The notes beneath the pieces are model-generated. The model was not told the DNA's origin and did no database searches. It saw only the letters and a program-made list of their open reading frames with translations. From Cunninghamia lanceolata (lineage: Eukaryota > Streptophyta > Pinopsida > Cupressales > Cupressaceae), in NCBI GenBank assembly GCA_027924645.1, contig BSBN01000781.1, positions 2,976,001 through 3,040,000 on the forward strand: 64,000 bases of DNA. The letters are read 5' to 3'. A program made the translations under genes and the position numbers. Shown here piece by piece: positions 1 to 9,191 of this stretch; within the stretch, counting starts at the first letter, position 1; each line of letters starts with the position of its first letter.

Positions 1-130
1 TTCTTGGACCAAGCATCCTGATTACAAAATGCCAAATCTTATTAAGGCTACCCCTTCCATACTACTCTAAAGTCAGGAAGAGGAAAAGGTTTTAGGGCCT
101 GAGCCTATCAAGATTCTCAGTTTCAGTCCA

Positions 131-1171
131 GTAGCTGAAGTTACTGTTGTTTTTAAGGTGTCCCTAGCTAAAAGTAAGCATAATGCATATGAAAAGGAAC
201 AAGAGGTCACTGCTGCCCCAAATCCTTTACATTTTGAATTATTTGAAAAGTTCTGTAATGCTGTTCACAAGATAAATGAAAGTAGAATATAAAGTTTGGA
301 AGGGAAAAATCTTCAATTGCAAAAATAGATTGCCCTAGTTCTAATGGAGAAAGAAATAGATAAAGTGGAAGATGTGGTTTCTCTGTTTTATCAACTGCCT
401 TCTTTTGTTGACCATGATGAAGACATCATATAAATACTAGCTGATTTAAAACAACCAGATGATATTGCAAAACATGATGTACTGATGGTCCTTAAAGACA
501 ACATTAATGTTTCAATTCCGCCAGAAGAGTAAAAGGATAGTCTCATTTTGGATGCCAACAATCTTGTTTTACATGAATATAAAAGTTACTAAACTGAACA
601 TGAAACTAAATCAAATGATATTCTTTGTGAGAATAAGACATTTGATTTGTTTTTAGAGCAACCATGGGAACTCATTGAAGAAATTCAATCTTTTCAAGAT
701 AATTCTGTTTTTGATTGTCAAGACCCCGATAGTTTAGCTTGTAGGGATCTTACCAATTTGCTTGATTCTTGTAGTGATCAAAAGCCTAATTCAGTAAATG
801 AAGAGTATAACTAGGTAAATCAGCTTTTTGATCTTTTGCCTTTTACATTTGAACAATATGAGGCTGATCAATTTGAAGACAAGGAAAGTGTGCAGGTGGA
901 ACAACAGAGGGATGACATTCATATAGATTCAATGCATGATCTTTAGTTAGATGAAAGCATGTTTTCAGGTATTATAGAGAATTTTTGTTCTAACATAGAT
1001 GATGATCTAATACCATGTGAATCAATAGTGTGTGATCAACAAAATCAAATCAAAGAGGCAAGTATTCATCCTTTTCATTCACATGAGCTAACTCTTTCAA
1101 ATCAGATTGAAATTGCAAGTGATCATATGACAGTAGATATAAATCAAGACATCAGGAGCATCAGCCAATGA
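131..1171 (+). pseudogene. Decayed acidic ORF, probably retroelement-derived
   Basis: One reading frame stays open in register for about 347 codons, interrupted only by TAA or TAG codons (near 290, 326, 431, 530, 590, 812 and 944) before the final TGA. The conceptual product is rich in Asp, Glu, Asn and Gln, with no motif I recognise: no zinc knuckle, protease, RT or integrase signature. The stops are of the type produced by C-to-T change in CAA or CAG codons, so this looks like an old ORF decayed by deamination, not chance. It lies outside the younger LTR element that starts at 2837. An accessory ORF or spacer of an older retrotransposon is the likeliest origin. Function unknown. Confidence 0.4.
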
Positions 1172-2831
1172 TACATCATCGCAAGAGGATGTCCCATTAG
1201 ATATATGGCAATCAGAGAGATAGATAAGTAAGAATAGGTTGTTGTTGTACCAGCAGAGCAGTTTTCAGCCTTAGAACAGCAAAATCAAATCACCTTTTTA
1301 CCCCATGACAGAGGTTTACATGATTAGGTTCAACTGGCGAGTGAATTTATCTACATTCTTTATGGAACATTGCAGAAATTAATTGGGTACTTTCTTGTAC
1401 TTCATCTATTTTCATACATCCATAAGCATGTGAATCAGTGTCCCCTATTAAGAAAGGGAAGTTATTTCAACCAAACAGTTAATGGATTTGTTTGACCAGA
1501 ATATTTTGGCTGGTTAGAGTAGGGTAGATTAGAATTTTAGTTTAGTATTTCATTTCCAAGAAGTGCTTTTGCACATGTTTCTAGCTTTTTCTAAAGCAAG
1601 TCAGTTTAGTTTCAGTTTCAGTTTTGTTGCTGTTGTAGTGTTTCAGTCAGTTTGGAGTTGCAAATTTGTTTTCAAAGTTCAAGGTAGAAGAAGACTATTC
1701 CCAATGGAATTGCAAAGGATACTGGTCCTAGGTTGTTTAGTAGGAAAACACCCTTGAGAGGTTGCTAGAAATGTTACTAAATTTCTATTCGCACTAAATT
1801 TAGTTAGACCCAAGTGCTGTTGTTGCAGGAAGAATAAAAGAAAACTTTGAGGTTATTGTATTTAATGAACAATTGATGTCTTGACAAAGCATAGATGGAA
1901 TTCAGTTGACAGGATAACCCATCAGTCTAATCAAGACTGATGAATGATCATGACAAGAGAATCAGGTTGTCAAGGTATCAATCATTCAAGAAGTACAGTT
2001 GATTTAACATAGTGTTATCTTTTAGGAATTATAAGTTATTGATTATTCACTTGATCATATTTGAAAGAAAAAAAGAAAGATATTTATTTGAACTGTTATT
2101 TAATGTCATATTTGGAACATACAATTCAACATCTATTACTCTATCCTATGCATTGACTGAAAAAGAAATATACATACATCAAGTGCATAAGATAGATTAA
2201 TTGATTATGTTTAAAAAGAAGTGTTCAAATGTGTCCCACACAAGCCATGGGAGTAACTAGAATGAGAAATGTAGACCTGCAAGCTATATATCTGATGATA
2301 AAAGAAATAATAAGAACATGTGATAAAGGTAAACATCCATCATTTCCTGAGCAAGAAGGTTGTTTTGTTGATGCTGATCTTCAGTCTTCATCTTCAGCTC
2401 CTATCATTAGTTGAACCTGCAAAAAATTGGGGAAAGTCCTGTTAGAGCTCTGGATGTTTAAAGTTATCATATACTTTATCATGCAAACATATCAACTTGT
2501 CACACCATGCATTTCATATGAATGATCAAATCAGACGTGCTACAAGTCAGAATATCATGAAGAGGATCAATACATACCATCAGGTAGGTTTTAGGCTACT
2601 TGTTTGTTCATTGTGCAGGTATAGAAAAAGTAATGTTGCTGATTTGAAGACATTAAAGCACATGGAGAAAAATGTGGCTCCCACAAGGGTTGAGCCCAGC
2701 GTGCTCCCTTCTTATCCATTCAAGAAGGGCATCAGATTGCATAAACAAAGTAATCATGCATAGGAGCAGCCATCACCGAAGCAGTCAAGAGGTCATAATA
2801 GAAAGAAAAAAGGGATAGTTGCCCCTATACA
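1172..2831. other. Non-coding flank, no recognisable gene
   Basis: Only short frames interrupted by many stops are seen. AT-rich stretches around 1440-2200 and a short frame at 2497-2763 show no domain. It is probably the remainder of the older element holding the decayed ORF at 131-1171. The sequence continues across the nested insertion: the empty-site junction joins position 2836 to 10289. Confidence 0.4.
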
Positions 2832-2836
2832 CTATG

Positions 2837-3928
2837 TGTTGGCAAGAGACACTATATGGATTCATGGTTGTTGTCATTAATGGCAACAAAGGTCATCCCA
2901 CATATCTGCAAGACATGATATGTCTCTACCGGAAGTCAGAATAAAGAATGTTGTGATCCGGTGAAGAAGAACAGAGCATGTGGCAAGGTCCGACAGATTG
3001 GTCCGGACCTCTCAGAGGAAGTGTCTTGGTGCAGTGCGGATTTGGGGAAGTCAAGAGGACTACCTTGAGTGGTATATTCCAAGGATTTAGCCTCCGGTGA
3101 TGGACAAGGAAAAAGATATGAATGGTTGAGTACCGGATTCCTGAGAGACAGTGAAAACAGAGGAAGAACTGACTGGCAGAGTATCAGACTGCTTTCCGGA
3201 TGGGTTACTGTTGATGACAGAGGTTGTGAAGGCATGAATCATGTTTGGCCGACATGATTAATGATATCTACAAGTATATGCTTGATCCGCATTGCTTGGT
3301 GAGGAAGGATTCAGCCGACAGAATGAGAGTTTATAAGAAACTAGACTGTTCCGGATGCCGACTAGAAAGGTGATGAAATTACTTGTGCGGATATATATAG
3401 AGGATGGATTTAGTTGTGAAGTGTGCAGTGTGTGTAGAGAGATATGCGAATAAGTCCAGAGAAAGAGCAGAGGTAGCAAAAAGGATCCGGTATGTGAAAG
3501 ATAGCAGAATAAAGAACAGAGGAAAGATGAAGTGCAGCAGATCAGTGTACTGAGCCTAACCGGAACTGAACTCCAGCATATGCAGATGCTTCCAATCAGT
3601 TCAAGACTGTGATTCTCATCACTTTGTAGACAGTGTGTCTTTTTGTAGGCAGTGGGCCTCTTGTGAGCAGTGTGCTCGGGCAGTGAGCCCTAATTGGCAA
3701 GTGCCATTTTTGTAATTTCCTATTCTTCTAACAGAGAATAATTCTTGGGTTAATCACCCCGTGGTTTTCTCCCTTAACAGGGTTTCCACGTCAAAAATAC
3801 TGTGTCATGTGTTTCTTATTTCATGGTTAATGTTTTGTGTTTGATTTTATGCTGCTTCAATTAAAAGGAAAGTTCAATAAGGGAAATAATTAGGATAACT
3901 GATTCACCCCCCCTCTCAGTTATCAACA
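2837..3928 (+). repeat. 5' LTR of the 7.4-kb element
   Basis: 1092 bp, TG...CA termini, same length as the 3' LTR. It is rich in CCGG and CGGAT words, which is unusual against the CpG-poor surroundings. A TATATATAG run near 3391-3399 is a plausible promoter TATA box. The 3' third holds a cluster of four palindromes (3628-3690). The differences from the 3' LTR that I see are near 2880, 2904, 3060 and 3140; three of the four are transitions. Confidence 0.93.
3628..3690 (+). promoter_or_regulatory. Array of four 13-bp palindromes in the 5' LTR
   Basis: Four consecutive 13-bp inverted repeats share an AGTG centre: AGACAGTGTGTCT (3628-3640), AGGCAGTGGGCCT (3647-3659), GAGCAGTGTGCTC (3665-3677) and GGGCAGTGAGCCC (3678-3690). 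The 4-bp stems differ from unit to unit, yet each is self-complementary. The array recurs in the 3' LTR and, with altered loops, in the solo LTR on the other strand. It could be a DNA site for a dimeric protein or a chain of small RNA hairpins; the sequence does not decide which. Confidence 0.75.
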
Positions 3929-3930
3929 AT

Positions 3931-3942
3931 TGGTATCAGAGC
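3931..3942 (+). other. Primer-binding site (initiator Met tRNA)
   Basis: TGGTATCAGAGC begins 2 bp after the 5' LTR. It is complementary to the 3' end of plant initiator methionine tRNA, the usual minus-strand primer for Copia elements. Confidence 0.93.
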
Positions 3943-3993
3943 TAAGTTCCTCCTAATAGAGCCTAACAGCTTGAGGAAGATCTGGGATTTCAA

Positions 3994-4935
3994 ATGGATG
4001 CATATGGTTTAAGGGAGCAACTCAAGACTGCCCTTGAGGATCTTGAACAGTCAAATTCTGAAGTCAGTGAATTAAAGGAAAGACTCAAACAGGCTGATGA
4101 ATTCATGAGAGAATTAAAAGACAAATTAAGTCTCTCTATGAAAAAGAGAAAGGAGCTGCTTCAACAGTTGGCAAGACAAAGTGAAGAAAGCAATACAAAT
4201 GAGGAATTGACTGAGCAAACCAAGTTATGTGAAAAGTTATCAAAAGAAGTCATTATGTTAAGACATGAAATGGAATCAGGAACTATAAAGTTTACTCAAG
4301 AGATTGAAGAAAAAAGAAAGGCTGAAGACAATCTAAGACAATCTCTTAAAGAAAAATCAAAAGAATGCCACCAGATGGACAGGATTATCAGACACCTTGA
4401 ATCTGATCTTGAAGATGCCAAAGATAATGAAGGAAAACTTGAGGATCAAATTGCCTCTCTCAAAAGAGACCTTCAAACAGCAAATGAATATAAAGAGAAA
4501 TTCAAGATAAGTTCTGCTCAACTTGAAGTTCTTCTTGGAAGTCAAAAGAGGACAGATGACAAGTATGGCTTGGGATATGAGAAAGGAGAAAGCTCCGGAT
4601 CCGGTCAGAAGAATCTTGGATCAGAAAATCCAAGAAGCAGGCCTAGAAGACCTCCGGTAAGACAGCCAAATGCTCAAAGATATCCATCCTTCAATGGATA
4701 CTGCCACAACTGCAACCACTTTGGTCACAAAGCTAATCAGTGCAGAATGAGAATGAATCAGAATAATTCATCCTTCTCCGGACAGTGCTTCAACTGCAAA
4801 AGGTATGGACACAAATCCCATGAATGCAGAATTATGCAAGTAAACAAATCATTCAAAGGTAGATGCTTCACATGCAATAGAATAGGTCATATGGCAAATC
4901 AATGCAGATCAAGAGGATATCAGTCAAATATGTAA
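3994..4935 (+). CDS. Gag remnant: coiled coil plus CCHC zinc knuckles
   Basis: A 313-residue frame begins only about 50 nt after the primer site, at the first ATG. Residues 1-180 are highly charged and heptad-rich, predicting a long coiled coil. Residues 190-230 are basic and disordered. Three CCHC knuckles follow (C-x2-C-x4-H-x4-C), near residues 236, 264 and 289. These features match the C-terminal half of Sirevirus Gag, the nucleic-acid-binding structural protein. The usual N-terminal capsid-like (UBN2-type) domain is missing, so this frame alone should not build a normal particle. It ends at a TAA that is followed in frame by a fourth knuckle, so the stop looks like a late nonsense change. 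Whether the short product is made is unknown. Confidence 0.82.
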   Translation: MDAYGLREQLKTALEDLEQSNSEVSELKERLKQADEFMRELKDKLSLSMKKRKELLQQLARQSEESNTNEELTEQTKLCEKLSKEVIMLRHEMESGTIKFTQEIEEKRKAEDNLRQSLKEKSKECHQMDRIIRHLESDLEDAKDNEGKLEDQIASLKRDLQTANEYKEKFKISSAQLEVLLGSQKRTDDKYGLGYEKGESSGSGQKNLGSENPRSRPRRPPVRQPNAQRYPSFNGYCHNCNHFGHKANQCRMRMNQNNSSFSGQCFNCKRYGHKSHECRIMQVNKSFKGRCFTCNRIGHMANQCRSRGYQSNM

Positions 4936-5172
4936 AGAAATGTTATTTGCCAAATCTGCAATAGGTCCGGTCATAATGCTAAAGTCTGCAGAAACAAGAA
5001 TCAGGACAAAAGAGGTCTGGTGTATAATCAGAATCAAGACAAGGGTAAACAAAAGATGAATGCGGATGAGGTTAGGAATCAGATGAGCAAGATTTGGGTG
5101 AAGAAAAGTTCAGAGAATGTAGAGGTTGGATCCGCACCAGACTCTGGTGCTGATATTTCTTCCAGAAATTAA
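4936..5172 (+). pseudogene. In-frame continuation of gag into a truncated protease
   Basis: Reading on past the TAA at 4933-4935 in the same frame gives a fourth CCHC knuckle (CQICNRSGHNAKVC). About 50 residues later comes PDSGADIS, which resembles the active-site start of a Copia aspartic protease (D-S-G-A). The frame then ends at TAA 5170-5172. Nothing of protease, integrase, RT or RNase H follows, so the pol deletion breakpoint lies just after the DSGA codons, around 5160. Confidence 0.7.
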
Positions 5173-5824
5173 AAGTGAGCTCAGGCTCAGGGGGAGACTC
5201 AAAGAAAATCTTGTTCCCCCAGCCAAACAAGTGGTGCCGGATGAGGCACAAGATGCGGATCAAAGGGTTTGTAGATATGAATCTTGAGATACTTCAGTCA
5301 AGTTTTCAGAGGTCCGCATGAAGTTATGAAGAAGCTGTGATCGATCAAATAAGACCTGTTCAGGGAGATGCTCCGGTATGATAAAGGATTACAAAAAGGT
5401 CCGGAAAGATCCGGAAATGCACTATCTTGTTCTGCGGATTGGACAGAGTGTTTGAGATGATCTTGTAATATGCTACCTCGAATTATTCATGATTGAAAGA
5501 TCCGAATGATATCCACAGATCAGGACTAATCCGGGATACTCCAAGCTATCCAGACAAGGCAAACCGGAATGATGTAGGTGAAGCATTTATTGCAGACAGG
5601 TATTAGGGTTCGCGGAGCAATTTAAGGGATTTCTCAAAGGTCATTTGCTCATTCTGCACTCGAGAAGAAGCAAAAAGTGGAGCTCTGCAACAAGGTTCTT
5701 CAAGCACACCAAGGATCTCCTGCCGAAGCTATTGGATAAAGAAATCAATCCAACCATTCCGTGCAAACCGAAGGCGCATAAGGTATTCTCCGTTTTTCAT
5801 TACCTCACTGCAAATCTTTGAAGA
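5173..5824 (+). other. Deletion junction and leader before the large ORF
   Basis: No ORF of note. It starts at the pol deletion junction and has a CAGGGGGAGA purine tract near 5202-5212, like the tracts near the 3' LTR. CCGG-containing words are frequent, as in the LTRs. The last 50 bp lead into the ATG at 5825. Any splice sites or internal promoter are not apparent by eye. Confidence 0.55.
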
Positions 5825-8800
5825 ATGGCTACTCCAAACATAGTTAAGATCTCTGATAGACCTCGCCCCTCATTCAAGAAACATCCCTACAAATCATTGG
5901 AGGTAGACCCACTAGGAGCCTTCTCTAGTGTTCCTCACGGAGTTTTACACACCGAAGACATTAGGGTTTACATACATGCAAACATTGAGGAATTTGGGGA
6001 ATTCAAATTAAGAGACCTCTATCACAAGCAGCTGATTGACAATGCTTTTGAGCTTAAACCAGAGTATAAGGATATTCAGAAGAAACAATTTGAGCAATTT
6101 ATTCATTTCCCCTGTTTTGAAGAGGATGAATGGGTCCGGTATGTACTGAGCAGGATGCATGACAACTTTCTATGGCTAGATAGACCCTGTAAGATCACAA
6201 AAGAGGCAATTAGAGCAGTAACTGGCCTATACTCTTCCGGAGGGGTACCTATCCTCAAATCTGTCAAGAACAACATTGTAACAGAGGCCACCGGATCAAA
6301 ATTTGACAAGAGGGCAATGACCATTGAAGATATTTCGGATCCGGATATCAAATATGCATCAATGATAATAGGATACAAGATCTATCACTCCAGCAGGGAG
6401 AATTCTGTATCCGGAACTGCAATATACACTGCTTATGAAATGTTAAGAAAGAATGCAGAATATGATCTCTGCGAACTACTACTAAGCCAATTAATGGAAA
6501 ACATACAGAAAATCAAGAAGGATAAGAAGAATTCCTTTAAGTATGGTACTCTTATTGTATGTCTATTCTTCTATTTCATGAATGAGCTACCTGGAACAAG
6601 TGGATGGGTATGGCAGAATGACAAACCTGTTGCAGTCCAGATAAGAGACTACTTGCATGGACTTGGGGATGCAAAAGCGAGAAATTCAGCTCTATGGGGA
6701 TACTTCAAAAACTTTCAGAGCATGATGCAAGCAAGAGAGAGAATTCCTCAGTCTCTCATTGAGAAATACAAGGACTCAGTGTGCTTTATGGTTGACACTG
6801 ATCAGTGCCTAATGGAGGCAGTGGAGCCAAGGACTGTCTGGATCATGCCCATGGGGTATGAAGTTGATGAACAGATAGTGGAGCTGCATGTTCAACACAT
6901 GCTAAGTCAGCCCAAAGATCCTAAGGCAGAAAGGTTTGGAACCTTTGAGGAGCTGAGTGTAAAAATACATGTAGAACTCAGGGAACCTGAGATTAAAAGA
7001 AAGGTAAGAAAAGAAGTAGAGCACATTGCTCAAGGCCTAGGTATCTCAAAGGAGGCACTTGATGCCAGCCGGGAAAAGAGGAGGAAGGCTGAGGAAGAAG
7101 AGAAAAGCAAAGAAAGTGCTCCGGTTGGAGCTCCCACCCGGACCAGATCAACAAAGAGATCTGCACCTCCCTCAACCAAAAGTTCAAAACCGGAAGTCCA
7201 GGCATCCGGTAAGAGATCCAAGACAAAAGCCACAAGGGCTTATGGAAGCCAAAAGGATGAAGAGGAAACAGAATCAGATGAGGGAGTAAGAGAAGTAAAG
7301 AAACAGAAGAAGAAAGGATCCGGTAAGCCCTCCACAGGCCAAGACAAGGATGAAATGGCAGAGGTAACTGTTGAAAAGCCCACTCTGTCACTAGAGAGCA
7401 TAATCAAGTCGGTCACGGTGGATGGAAACCTTCAACCAATGACTGAATCCTATGATGACTTCAGTGAGGCAGACCAAAAGACTCTGCAGGAAGCCACAGT
7501 TAAATATCTGAACATATACAATAAGGCTTTCATTGAGATCATATCTCTCATTCCTAAAAGCCTAGAGAAGGAAATGGAAGTAAGAAAGAATAATGCTCAT
7601 GCCAAAGATCTTGAGATCCGGGAGCAGATAGCTATTCAGCTATATCCTCAAATTGATCCCAAGACAATGAACATTATCTTCAAGGACTGCAAAGATGAGT
7701 TCAGAAGCAAAGCCAGGATGAATCAACTCATGCTTGGTGAGACTGACAAAGTGGCCCAAGAAACAGAAGAGATCCTCCGGAAGGCCTTCAAAAGGTTCAA
7801 TCTTCCTGTTGTAGAGGACTTAGGTGCAGAAAAAGCTGCTGATTTGGAATCTTCTGTTCTGGAAGAAGTGAGCCCTGAACAGACAAGTGAGGACTTGGGA
7901 CCCTCTGCTCCAGAAGAAGTGGCACATGAACAAGTTAGCATCTCTCCTCCGGTTTCCCCTACAGTCTCCGGATCCAAAGAAGAAGAGCAATTACAGGAGA
8001 AGGAAGCAGTGGTGAAAGACAAAGAGGTTGACAGTTCTAAGACTGCAGAAGAGAAGAAACATCTGTCTCCGGCAAGAGACACTGCACAAACTGTTCAACA
8101 ATTTTTGAGCAAAGAAACTCTAGAGATTGATGAACCGGAGCTTCTAAAAGGCCCATTTGATTTTGACTCTCTCTCTCCGGTACAAACAATGAAGATAGCT
8201 TCATTTGCAAATGCCAAGGCAAATGAAAAGCTCCTGAAGTCTCATATGGAAGACTGTGAGTTGATAGAGGCTGCCTCTGGAGTACTTGTGAAGATCATGC
8301 CATCAATCCAAATAGATCCGACAGCCTCCACTTCCGGTAATCTAAAAACCTTAGTCAGCAGTGTTGATACACATTTTGATTCTCTAGAAAAATCAGCTGA
8401 AGAAAAGGTCCGGAAGGAATTTTTGGATAAGAGATTTTCAGAGATATTAGAATTAATTTCTAAAGATAGGAAGATTGTAAGCATTGGAATAAAGAGCTTA
8501 GAGAATGCTCTTAAGGATGGCGGTGATATCTATAAATTTTGTATATCCTGGTCAAAGGCAACAGCAGCATTTGACAAGAAAATAAAAGAGGAACAGGATA
8601 AGCTACAAAGCTTATCTCAAAGTTTTGATCCTCTCTCTTCCTCTATAATAAATCAAGAATGTCAGACTATTGCAGTCTTGAACGAAATAAAGAATCTTGA
8701 GAAGGAAAGGAAGAACATCACCAACCGGATGGGAGAACTTAGAAGGATTATAATCCCTAAGTTGGAAACCATGCATGAGGCCATCAGTGATGCTAGGACC

Positions 8801-8959
8801 ACCGCCCAAACAAAAGATCCGACAGATCTCAAGCGGGCAGAAGCGTTTGCATTTTTGTTAAGTGGTCACATTTCAATTTTGGACAGAATGAAGCAAAGTT
8901 GGGCTACCGAAATGATTCAATTACAGACATCCTTTGCAGACATTCTTCAATATATGTGA
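5825..8959 (+). CDS. 1044-residue accessory ORF of the LTR element, unknown function
   Basis: An uninterrupted ATG-to-TGA frame in the place where Sireviruses may carry an envelope-like or other extra gene. Residues 1 to about 400 look globular and helix-rich, with the motif ITKEAIRAVTGL near 122-134 and a hydrophobic segment LIVCLFFYFM near 243-252. Residues 415-512 are very basic and charged, with KKQKKK-type clusters that could act as nuclear localisation signals. Residues 520-690 are mixed helical, 690-790 acidic and Ser/Pro-rich, and 880-1000 helical with heptads, predicting a coiled coil. No signal peptide and no clear membrane anchor were found, so an envelope role is not supported. 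No RT, integrase, RNase H or protease motif is present. The absence of any stop over 3.1 kb in a young element suggests recent coding constraint. The first 260 residues loosely recall plant transposon-associated domains (my inference). Confidence 0.85.
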   Translation: MATPNIVKISDRPRPSFKKHPYKSLEVDPLGAFSSVPHGVLHTEDIRVYIHANIEEFGEFKLRDLYHKQLIDNAFELKPEYKDIQKKQFEQFIHFPCFEEDEWVRYVLSRMHDNFLWLDRPCKITKEAIRAVTGLYSSGGVPILKSVKNNIVTEATGSKFDKRAMTIEDISDPDIKYASMIIGYKIYHSSRENSVSGTAIYTAYEMLRKNAEYDLCELLLSQLMENIQKIKKDKKNSFKYGTLIVCLFFYFMNELPGTSGWVWQNDKPVAVQIRDYLHGLGDAKARNSALWGYFKNFQSMMQARERIPQSLIEKYKDSVCFMVDTDQCLMEAVEPRTVWIMPMGYEVDEQIVELHVQHMLSQPKDPKAERFGTFEELSVKIHVELREPEIKRKVRKEVEHIAQGLGISKEALDASREKRRKAEEEEKSKESAPVGAPTRTRSTKRSAPPSTKSSKPEVQASGKRSKTKATRAYGSQKDEEETESDEGVREVKKQKKKGSGKPSTGQDKDEMAEVTVEKPTLSLESIIKSVTVDGNLQPMTESYDDFSEADQKTLQEATVKYLNIYNKAFIEIISLIPKSLEKEMEVRKNNAHAKDLEIREQIAIQLYPQIDPKTMNIIFKDCKDEFRSKARMNQLMLGETDKVAQETEEILRKAFKRFNLPVVEDLGAEKAADLESSVLEEVSPEQTSEDLGPSAPEEVAHEQVSISPPVSPTVSGSKEEEQLQEKEAVVKDKEVDSSKTAEEKKHLSPARDTAQTVQQFLSKETLEIDEPELLKGPFDFDSLSPVQTMKIASFANAKANEKLLKSHMEDCELIEAASGVLVKIMPSIQIDPTASTSGNLKTLVSSVDTHFDSLEKSAEEKVRKEFLDKRFSEILELISKDRKIVSIGIKSLENALKDGGDIYKFCISWSKATAAFDKKIKEEQDKLQSLSQSFDPLSSSIINQECQTIAVLNEIKNLEKERKNITNRMGELRRIIIPKLETMHEAISDARTTAQTKDPTDLKRAEAFAFLLSGHISILDRMKQSWATEMIQLQTSFADILQYM

Positions 8960-9035
8960 GTATGTAAATATGCGGCTAAGTATAAGAAATTTTTGAAAAT
9001 TTTGATATGCGGACCCTACCCTTTGCCATTGATGT

Positions 9036-9190
9036 CAAAGGGGGAGTGAGGAGCAGTGAAAAATGAGGGATCCAACTAAGGGGGAGTTCCGGAAATTGTA
9101 CATAAAGACAGAGCATCAGCAAAGGGGGAGCATAGTGAAAACACTTAGTCAGTTTTCACTAAGTGTTGCCATCAATGCCAAAGGGGGAGA
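9036..9190 (+). other. Multiple polypurine tracts (multi-PPT)
   Basis: Four AAGGGGGAG-type tracts occur in 155 bp: 9036-9046, 9076-9086, 9121-9130 and 9178-9190. The last abuts the 3' LTR and is the functional plus-strand primer by position. A multi-PPT is, from memory of the literature, a Sirevirus hallmark. Confidence 0.85.
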
Positions 9191-9191
9191 T

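Noticed and set aside
3931..3942. tRNA gene at the primer-binding sites
   Set aside because: Only the 10-14 nt complementary to the tRNA 3' end are present; no cloverleaf.
6993..8809. Antisense frames opposite the 1044-codon ORF
   Set aside because: Shadows of the plus-strand coding sequence; no motif, and they begin and end without context.
5825..8959. Envelope-like gene
   Set aside because: No signal peptide, no convincing transmembrane anchor, no cleavage site; position alone is not enough.
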